Assembly: GCF_016428875.1 (NCBI RefSeq)
Contig: NZ_JAELTO010000035.1
Coordinates: 1-39,453 of the forward strand
Direction: 5' to 3'
DNA from: Xylophilus sp. ASV27
GTDB taxonomy: Bacteria; Pseudomonadota; Gammaproteobacteria; Burkholderiales; Burkholderiaceae_C
Length of the DNA stretch: 39,453 nucleotides
A program made the translations under genes and the position numbers. Positions 33,915-39,453 of the stretch are shown here, piece by piece (within the stretch, counting starts at the first letter, position 1; each line of letters opens with the position of its first letter). The notes below the pieces were generated by a model that ran no database searches, was not told the DNA's origin, and saw nothing but the letters and a program-made list of their open reading frames with translations.

Positions 33915-34970
33915 ATGACCCGACCCATAGACCTGCGCAGCGATACCGTCACCCAGCCCACGGCCGCGATGCGCGAGGCCATGATGGCGGCGCCGCTGGG
34001 CGACGACGTCTTCGGCACCGACCCGAGCGTCAACGCGCTGCAGGAGAAGATCGCGGACCTGCTCGGCTTCGAGGCGGCGCTGTTCGTGCCCACGGGCACG
34101 CAGAGCAACCTCTGCGCGATCCTGGCGCACTGCGGCCGCGGCGACGAGTACATCGTCGGCCAGCAGGCGCACTGCTACCGCTGGGAAGGCGGCGGCGCGG
34201 CGGTGTTCGGCAGCGTGCAGCCGCAGCCGCTCGAACATGCGGACGACGGCACCCTGCCGCTCGATCGGATCGAGGCCGCGATCAAGCCCGACGACGCCCA
34301 CTTCGCGCGCACCCGCCTGCTGGCGCTCGAGAACACGCTGGGCGGCCGGCTGCTGCCCTTCGACTATGTGCAGGCCGCGAGCGCGCTGGCGCAGCGCAAG
34401 GGCCTGCAGCGGCACCTGGACGGCGCCCGCCTCTTCAACGCCGCCACGGCGCAGGCCGCGCTGCACGGGCACGGCGACGTTCGCCTGGAGGCGCGCCGCA
34501 TCGCGCAGTGTTTCGACAGCGTGTCGGTGTGCTTCAGCAAGGGGCTGGGCGCGCCGGTCGGGTCGGCGCTGCTGGGCACGCGCGAGTTCATTGCGCGCGC
34601 GCACCGCATCCGCAAGATGGCCGGCGGCGGCATGCGGCAATCGGGCCTGCTGGCCGCGGCCGCGGCCCATGCGCTCGATCACCACATAGACCGCCTGGCC
34701 GAGGACCACGCGCTGGCGCAGCGGCTGGCCCATGGCCTCGCGGGCATCGCGGGCCTGGAGGTCGAGGCGCCGCACACCAACATCGTGTTCGTGGACCTCG
34801 GCGGCGCGGCGCAGTCGCGCTCGGCCGAGCTGCTCGCCAGCCTCCAGGCCCAGGGCATCCTGGCCACCGGGCTCTACCGGCTGCGCTTCGTGACGCACCA
34901 GGACATCGATGCCGCGGGCGTCGACCGCGCGGTGGCGGCCATCCGCGCCTTCTTCGACCCCCAAGCCTGA
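33915..34970 (+). CDS. ltaE: Low-specificity L-threonine aldolase
   Basis: A 351-residue PLP enzyme of fold type I that cleaves L-threonine and L-allo-threonine to glycine and acetaldehyde. The N terminus [19 protein letters not shown] is characteristic. PLP-binding features are PTGTQSNL (59-66), H86 ([12 protein letters not shown], stacking on the cofactor), [10 protein letters not shown] (D169, R172), and the Schiff-base lysine K209 in [13 protein letters not shown]. It lies 10 bases after trpG and 28 before trpD, inside the trp cluster, an unusual place. It may share the trpG leader. A link between glycine or serine supply and Trp synthesis (serine is the co-substrate of TrpB) is possible but only inference. 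Confidence 0.9.
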   Translation: MTRPIDLRSDTVTQPTAAMREAMMAAPLGDDVFGTDPSVNALQEKIADLLGFEAALFVPTGTQSNLCAILAHCGRGDEYIVGQQAHCYRWEGGGAAVFGSVQPQPLEHADDGTLPLDRIEAAIKPDDAHFARTRLLALENTLGGRLLPFDYVQAASALAQRKGLQRHLDGARLFNAATAQAALHGHGDVRLEARRIAQCFDSVSVCFSKGLGAPVGSALLGTREFIARAHRIRKMAGGGMRQSGLLAAAAAHALDHHIDRLAEDHALAQRLAHGLAGIAGLEVEAPHTNIVFVDLGGAAQSRSAELLASLQAQGILATGLYRLRFVTHQDIDAAGVDRAVAAIRAFFDPQA

Positions 34971-34998
34971 CGGCGCCCATTCCGAGGAGACCCATCCC

Positions 34999-36033
34999 AT
35001 GATCACCCCCCAGGAAGCGCTGCAGCGCACCATCGAGCACCGCGAGATCTTCCACGACGAGATGCTGCAGCTGATGCGCCTCATCATGCGCGGCGAGCTG
35101 TCGCCGGTGATGACCGCGGCCATCGTCACCGGCCTGCGCGTGAAGAAGGAAACCATCGGCGAGATCACCGCCGCCGCGCAGGTGATGCGCGAGTTCTCCA
35201 CCAAGGTGCAGGTGGCCGACACCACGCACCTGGTGGACATCGTCGGCACCGGGGGCGACGGCTCGCACACCTTCAACATCTCCACCTGCGCCATGTTCGT
35301 CGCCGCCGCCGCGGGCGCCAAGGTCAGCAAGCATGGCGGGCGCAGCGTCAGCAGCAGGAGCGGCAGCGCCGACGTGCTGGAGGCGCTGGGCATCGACATC
35401 CACCTCACGCCCGAAGCCATTGCGCGCTGCATCGCCGAGGTGGGCATCGGCTTCATGTTCGCGCCCAACCACCACCCGGCCATGAAGAACGTGGCGCCGG
35501 TGCGCAAGGAACTGGGCGTGCGCACCATCTTCAACATCCTCGGCCCGCTGACCAACCCGGCCGGCGCGCCCAACATCCTGATGGGCGTGTTCCACCCCGA
35601 CCTGGTCGGCATCCAGGTGCGCGCGCTGCAGCGCCTGGGCGCCGAGCATGCGCTGGTGGTCTATGGCAAGGACGGCATGGACGAGGTCAGCCTCGGCTCC
35701 GGCACCCTGGTGGGCGAGCTGAAGAACGGCCAGATCACCGAGTACGAGATCCACCCCGAGGACTTCGGCCTGCCCATGGCCAGCCACCGCGCGTTGAAGG
35801 TCGAGACCCCGGAGCAGTCGATGGCGCTGCTGAAAGGCGTGCTGGCCGGCGAGCCCGGCCCGGCGCGCGACATCGTCGCGCTCAACGCCGGGGCCGCGCT
35901 GTACGCAGCGGGCGCCGCGCCCTCCATCGTGGAGGGCCTGCGTCTGGCGCAGGCGGCCATCGACAATGGCGCGGCCCGCGCCAAGCTGGAACAATTCTCC
36001 CGCGCCACCGGCGCCCTTGCCGCAGTCGCCTGA
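34999..36033 (+). CDS. trpD: Anthranilate phosphoribosyltransferase
   Basis: A 344-residue enzyme joining anthranilate to PRPP, the second step of Trp synthesis. The PRPP site shows [17 protein letters not shown] (80-96) and [20 protein letters not shown] (111-130); most relatives have Asn where the second Gly of KHGG stands. [15 protein letters not shown] and the metal-binding DEVSLGSGT are also present. A strong GAGGAGA lies eight bases before the ATG at 34999, deciding the start over a longer open frame. Eleven bases separate it from trpC. Confidence 0.95.
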   Translation: MITPQEALQRTIEHREIFHDEMLQLMRLIMRGELSPVMTAAIVTGLRVKKETIGEITAAAQVMREFSTKVQVADTTHLVDIVGTGGDGSHTFNISTCAMFVAAAAGAKVSKHGGRSVSSRSGSADVLEALGIDIHLTPEAIARCIAEVGIGFMFAPNHHPAMKNVAPVRKELGVRTIFNILGPLTNPAGAPNILMGVFHPDLVGIQVRALQRLGAEHALVVYGKDGMDEVSLGSGTLVGELKNGQITEYEIHPEDFGLPMASHRALKVETPEQSMALLKGVLAGEPGPARDIVALNAGAALYAAGAAPSIVEGLRLAQAAIDNGAARAKLEQFSRATGALAAVA

Positions 36034-36044
36034 ACCTGAGCACC

Positions 36045-36845
36045 ATGTCCGACATCCTGAACAGAATCGTGGCGGTCAAGCGCGAAGAAGTCGCCGCCGC
36101 CCAGAAGAAACGCCCGCTCGAGGCCGTGCGCTTCGACGCCGAGTCGCGCGTGCTCACCCGCGATTTCATCGGCGCCCTGCGCGCCAGGATCGGCAGCGGC
36201 CAGGCCGCCGTGATCGCCGAGATCAAGAAGGCCAGCCCGAGCAAGGGCGTGCTGCGGGCCGACTTCATCCCCGCCGACATCGCGCAGAGCTACGCCCAGG
36301 GCGACGGCAAGACCAGCGCCGCCTGCCTCTCGGTGCTGACCGACCAGCAGTTCTTCTCGGGGCAAGTGGATTACCTCAAGCAGGCGCGCGCCTCCTGCGA
36401 CCTGCCGGTGCTGCGCAAGGACTTCATCGTCGACCCCTACCAGGTCTACGAGTCGCGCGCCATGGGCGCGGACTGCATCCTGTTGATCGCCGCCTGCCTG
36501 GACGACGCGCAGATGGCCGATCTGGAGGCCATCGCGCGCGGCCTGGACATGGCGGTGCTGGTGGAAGTACACGACCGCGCCGAACTGCAGCGCGCCCTGC
36601 GGCTGAAGACGCCGCTGGTGGGCATCAACAACCGCAACCTGCGCAGTTTCGAGGTCACGCTCGACACCACGCTCGGCCTGCTGGCCGACGTGCCGGCCGA
36701 GCGCCTGCTGGTGACCGAGTCGGGCATCCTGCAGCGCGCCGACGTGCAGAGCATGCGCGAGGCCGGCGTGCACGCCTTCCTGGTGGGCGAGGCCTTCATG
36801 CGCGCACCCGAGCCCGGCGAAGCCCTGGCCGCGCTGTTCGGCTGA
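36045..36845 (+). CDS. trpC: Indole-3-glycerol phosphate synthase
   Basis: A 266-residue TIM-barrel enzyme that closes the indole ring, the fourth step of Trp synthesis. Signatures are [16 protein letters not shown] (56-71), [37 protein letters not shown] and LVTESGI. It is monofunctional (no fused PRAI domain), as usual outside enterobacteria. It is closely spaced with trpD and with ung (10 bases). trpF, trpB and trpA are not in the window, so the pathway is split over at least three loci. Confidence 0.95.
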   Translation: MSDILNRIVAVKREEVAAAQKKRPLEAVRFDAESRVLTRDFIGALRARIGSGQAAVIAEIKKASPSKGVLRADFIPADIAQSYAQGDGKTSAACLSVLTDQQFFSGQVDYLKQARASCDLPVLRKDFIVDPYQVYESRAMGADCILLIAACLDDAQMADLEAIARGLDMAVLVEVHDRAELQRALRLKTPLVGINNRNLRSFEVTLDTTLGLLADVPAERLLVTESGILQRADVQSMREAGVHAFLVGEAFMRAPEPGEALAALFG

Positions 36846-36855
36846 GGGCGGGCAC

Positions 36856-37557
36856 ATGGCCGTCGATCAGCTGCAGAGCTGCGATCCTGCCGACTGGCCG
36901 GTGGCGCCCGGCTGGCAGCCGCTGGTGGAGGACTTCTTCACCTCGGCGCCGGGCATCCGCCTGCTCGACTTCCTGCACGAGCGCCTGGGCGCCGGCGCCG
37001 CCATCTTCCCGCCGCAGCCGCTGCGCGCGCTGGAACTGACCCCGCCGGACGATGCGCGCGTGGTCATCCTGGGGCAGGACCCCTACCACGGCCGCGGCCA
37101 GGCCGAGGGGCTGGCTTTTTCGGTCGCGCCCGGTGTGCCGCTGCCGCCCTCGCTGCGCAACATCTTCAAGGAACTGGAGCGCGACCTGGGCACGCCGCCG
37201 CCGGCCTTCCCCCAGCCGGGCGGCAGCCTGGTCAAATGGGCCAGGAACGGCGTGCTGCTGCTCAACACCTGCCTCACGGTGGAGGAGGGCCAGCCGGCCA
37301 GCCATTCCGGCCGCGGCTGGGAGGTGCTGACCGACGCGGTGATCCGCCACGTCGCGCAGCAGCCACGCCCGCTCGTCTTCATGCTGTGGGGCGCGCACGC
37401 GCAGAGCAAGCGCGCGCTGATCGATGCCCAGCGCCACTGCGTGCTGACCGCCAACCACCCGTCGCCGCTGTCGGCCCTGCGCCCGCCGGTGCCCTTCATC
37501 GGCTGCGGGCATTTTTCCCGGGCCAGGCAATGGCGCGAGCAGCAGGCTGCGTCTTAG
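36856..37557 (+). CDS. ung: Uracil-DNA glycosylase
   Basis: A 233-residue family 1 uracil-DNA glycosylase that removes uracil from DNA. The water-activating loop is VILGQDPYHGRGQAEGLAFS (D75 in GQDPYH), followed by LPPSLRNIFKELERDLG, the uracil-binding LLLNTCLTV and the minor-groove loop NHPSPLSALR. It sits 10 bases after trpC and is likely read from the trp promoter; the trpC-ung pairing recurs in betaproteobacteria as I recall. It is followed at once by repeat D. Confidence 0.95.
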   Translation: MAVDQLQSCDPADWPVAPGWQPLVEDFFTSAPGIRLLDFLHERLGAGAAIFPPQPLRALELTPPDDARVVILGQDPYHGRGQAEGLAFSVAPGVPLPPSLRNIFKELERDLGTPPPAFPQPGGSLVKWARNGVLLLNTCLTVEEGQPASHSGRGWEVLTDAVIRHVAQQPRPLVFMLWGAHAQSKRALIDAQRHCVLTANHPSPLSALRPPVPFIGCGHFSRARQWREQQAAS

Positions 37558-37562
37558 AATTT

Positions 37563-37604
37563 GCTATATTATTAATAGCTAAAAGCCCAGGTGGAATATG
37601 GGCT
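37563..37604 (-). repeat. Two-hairpin dispersed repeat, copy D
   Basis: GCTAT-ATTATTA-ATAGC (37563-37579) then AGCCCA-N9-TGGGCT (37584-37604). Read on the minus strand, the AGCCCA hairpin follows the patatin gene stop by about 20 bases and the GCTAT hairpin comes next. It begins six bases after the ung stop, so it separates two converging genes. Confidence 0.7.
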
Positions 37605-37624
37605 GCAGGGCATTTTCTTCGATT

Positions 37625-38731
37625 TCACCCGGTGCGCAGCCGGCCCACGTAGTCGCGCCGGATGTCGACGGTGCCCTGCACGCCGAGCGCGGCGAAGCTG
37701 CGCCGCAGCCACTGCCGCGCCGCCTCCTGGCCCTGCTCGAACAGCCGCTCCATCATGGCCGGATCGGCCGACAGCTTGCTCGACTGCGACAGCTCCTCCA
37801 TCGCCGGGCCGCCGTCGATGCGGTGCAGCCGCAGGGGCTTGTAGCTTTCGCCCTCGATCAGCGCGCCCTTGGCGATCAGGCGGTTGATGAAGTCGATGCT
37901 GCGCATCTGCTGCAGCAGGCTCGCGTTGAAGCCCAGCTCGGCCACCCGCTCGGCGATCTCCTGCGGCGTCTGCGGCAGATGCTCCCGGCGCAGCGGGTTG
38001 AGCTGCACCAGCACGATGTCGCGGCATTCGCAGAAATCGATCAGCGGCGCCAGTGCCGGATTGGCTGAGTAGCCGCCGTCCCAGTAGTGCTCGCCGTTGA
38101 TCTCCACGGCGCGGAACACCATCGGCAGGCAGGCCGAGGCCATCACCGCGGCCAGCGTCAGTCGGCGGCCGTGGAAGACCTCGGCCCGGCCCGTCTCAAC
38201 GTGCGTGGCCGAGACGAACACGCGTGGCGCCGCCAGCCGGCCGATGGCGGGGAAGTCGATCTGCTCCTCCAGCAGCGTGCGCAGCGGGTTGAGATCCAGC
38301 GGGTTGCTCTGGTAGGGCGACATCCAGCGGCTCATGGCAGTGCCGATGGCGCCCTTGCCCAGCGCCGCGTTGCTCCAGCCACCCGTGAGCAGGCGCGCCA
38401 CGCCCTGCGCCATCGAGCCCAGGCTGCCCAGCCCCGCCACCCCGCGCCAGACCCGGCCCAGCGCCTCGCGCGCGGCCGTCGCGCAGGCCTCGGCGTCGCC
38501 CCGCGTGCGCGCCGCCTCGGCGAAGCCCTGCGCCACCGCCACCGCATTCACCGCGCCGGCGCTGGTACCGCTGATGCCGTCGATCTGCAGCCGCCCATCC
38601 TGCAGCAGGGCGTCCAGCACGCCCCAGGTGAAGGCGCCGTGCGCGCCGCCGCCCTGCAGCGCCAGGCTGATCGGGCGGACTGGAAGGGGCTTGCCATCCG
38701 GCGGCGGGGAAGGGGGCTGAGGCGTACTCAT
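37625..38731 (-). CDS. Patatin-like phospholipase family protein
   Basis: A 368-residue serine lipase of the patatin type. The oxyanion loop is ALQGGGAHGAF (24-34), the nucleophile elbow GISGTSAGAV (S57), and the catalytic aspartate D218 (YWDGGYSANP), giving the Ser-Asp dyad. The C-terminal part (QSNPLDLNPLRTLLEEQIDF onward) resembles the bacterial DUF3734-containing group. There is no clear signal peptide. The ATG at 38731 is chosen because GGAG lies eight bases upstream; in-frame ATGs at 38764 and 38776 are possible. Substrate is presumably a phospholipid or other acyl ester. It is convergent with ung and divergent from the tRNA genes. Confidence 0.85.
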   Translation of the reverse strand: MSTPQPPSPPPDGKPLPVRPISLALQGGGAHGAFTWGVLDALLQDGRLQIDGISGTSAGAVNAVAVAQGFAEAARTRGDAEACATAAREALGRVWRGVAGLGSLGSMAQGVARLLTGGWSNAALGKGAIGTAMSRWMSPYQSNPLDLNPLRTLLEEQIDFPAIGRLAAPRVFVSATHVETGRAEVFHGRRLTLAAVMASACLPMVFRAVEINGEHYWDGGYSANPALAPLIDFCECRDIVLVQLNPLRREHLPQTPQEIAERVAELGFNASLLQQMRSIDFINRLIAKGALIEGESYKPLRLHRIDGGPAMEELSQSSKLSADPAMMERLFEQGQEAARQWLRRSFAALGVQGTVDIRRDYVGRLRTG

Positions 38732-38832
38732 CGTGGAGGCTCCAGGATTGCTGCGGTGCAACATTGTCGCCTGCATGACGCCGGCAGGGTCAAGCAGGCA
38801 TCGCCTTGCCGATGTGAATTTTGCCGGCCCGT

Positions 38833-38861
38833 TGCTCCGGCTTGCCGGAATCTGCTATAGT
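38833..38861 (+). promoter_or_regulatory. Promoter of the tRNA-tuf transcription unit
   Basis: TTGCTC (38833-38838), 17 bases, TATAGT (38856-38861), with TGC before the -10 as an extended element. Transcription would start near 38868, six bases before the tRNA-Tyr. The best sigma-70 promoter in the window. Confidence 0.7.
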
Positions 38862-38873
38862 TCGAAGTTCGCC

Positions 38874-38959
38874 GGAGGGGTGCCCGAGTGGCTAAAGGGG
38901 GCAGACTGTAAATCTGTTGGCTTACGCCTACGCTGGTTCGAATCCAGCCTCCTCCACCA
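38874..38959 (+). tRNA. tRNA-Tyr (GTA)
   Basis: Class II tRNA with a seven-base acceptor stem (GGAGGGG with CTCCTCC, one G-T pair), a long variable arm, anticodon GTA at 38908-38910 in the loop CTGTAAA, a GGTTCGAATCC T-arm and an encoded CCA end. First of three tRNAs upstream of tuf, the same order as in E. coli tyrU-glyT-thrT-tufB. Confidence 0.97.
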
Positions 38960-39023
38960 GCGAAACGTTTTGTGGTGCGGACGATTTTCCGTGCTTCGGT
39001 GGGCGTTGAATACCGCTCCCGAT

Positions 39024-39097
39024 GCGGGAGTAGTTCAATGGTAGAACCCTAGCCTTCCAAGCTAATGACGCGGGTTCGATTCCCGTCTCCCGCTCCA
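39024..39097 (+). tRNA. tRNA-Gly (TCC)
   Basis: Acceptor stem GCGGGAG with CTCCCGC, anticodon TCC at 39056-39058 in loop CTTCCAA, T-arm GGGTTCGATTCCC, encoded CCA. It lies 64 bases after tRNA-Tyr. Confidence 0.97.
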
Positions 39098-39172
39098 CGG
39101 TACGCGTTGCTGGTGTTTTCTGGCGATTGGTAGTCGAGAGTTTTCGAAGGTTCGCGGTGGCGAACTTTCCTT

Positions 39173-39247
<75 letters not shown>

Positions 39248-39254
39248 CATTTCG

Positions 39255-39286
39255 AGAGGTTCGGCTCCTGCAGGGCCGGACCCTCT
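39255..39286 (+). terminator. Hairpin between tRNA-Thr and tuf
   Basis: AGAGGTTCGGC (39255-39265) pairs with GCCGGACCCTCT (39275-39286) with one bulged C and one G-T pair, followed by TTCT. It may be an RNA-processing stem or a partial terminator adjusting tuf relative to the tRNAs. Confidence 0.4.
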
Positions 39287-39329
39287 TTCTGAAGTCATCC
39301 GCAGTAGATTTTTTTCCGGAGTCGAAAAA

Positions 39330-39453
39330 ATGGCAAAAGGTAAGTTCGAACGCACCAAGCCCCACGTGAACGTGGGCACGATTGGTCACGTGGACCACGG
39401 CAAGACCACGCTGACGGCTGCAATCGCCACCGTGCTGTCGAAGAAGTTTGGCG
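39330..39453 (+). CDS. tuf: Elongation factor Tu (5' part, runs off window)
   Basis: The first 41 codons of EF-Tu, the GTPase that brings aminoacyl-tRNA to the ribosome. The N terminus [19 protein letters not shown] and the P-loop GHVDHGKTT are diagnostic. GGAG lies eight bases before the ATG at 39330. The upstream Tyr-Gly-Thr tRNA order identifies the tufB-type locus; in relatives tRNA-Trp, secE and nusG follow beyond the window. Confidence 0.97.
   Translation, partial: MAKGKFERTKPHVNVGTIGHVDHGKTTLTAAIATVLSKKFG

Overview
The window reads as chromosomal DNA of a high-GC betaproteobacterium, most likely of the family Comamonadaceae (Acidovorax, Variovorax or Delftia-like). The support is the backbone order apaG, rpe, gph, trpE, trpG, trpD, trpC and the order tRNA-Tyr, tRNA-Gly, tRNA-Thr, tuf at the right end, together with many Bug-type receptors and LysR/IclR-controlled aromatic catabolism genes. 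This placement rests on recognised proteins and gene order; no search was run.

1-14.9 kb is mostly accessory. An IS110-family transposase runs off the left edge and abuts a gentisate operon on the minus strand (gentisate 1,2-dioxygenase, fumarylpyruvate hydrolase, 3-hydroxybenzoate 6-monooxygenase). A NahR-like LysR gene stands between this operon and a plus-strand set of a metal-dependent amidohydrolase, a creatinase-like M24 protein and a periplasmic Bug receptor. A second LysR gene follows. Then come a frameshifted HpcH/HpaI aldolase gene with its own Bug receptor, a secreted alpha/beta hydrolase, a lipoprotein metallo-hydrolase and a membrane ICMT-like methyltransferase.

14.9-20.5 kb holds a minus-strand operon (apaG, a PF10136-type membrane protein, a CPA2 antiporter, a YbdK-type ligase) divergent from rpe. 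20.5-26.9 kb carries katE, a glycine-zipper protein, gph, a chalcone-isomerase-like protein and a chemoreceptor.

26.9-37.6 kb is the tryptophan region, and the most interesting part. trpE with a small chorismate mutase is separated from trpG-ltaE-trpD-trpC-ung by an aromatic-catabolism block (iclR-type regulator divergent from an MBL protein, a FAD monooxygenase and a DUF2783 protein). Each half of the trp genes is preceded by its own short leader ORF with Trp codons. Both leader ORFs contain the same TGGCGCAAGCC core and both begin 7-9 bases after a -10-like hexamer, so both transcripts may be leaderless.

Four copies of a two-hairpin dispersed repeat (an AGCCCAG stem plus a GCTAT stem) sit just beyond gene ends at about 11.9, 23.1, 29.2 and 37.6 kb. 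37.6-39.5 kb has a patatin-like phospholipase gene, the three tRNAs and the start of tuf.
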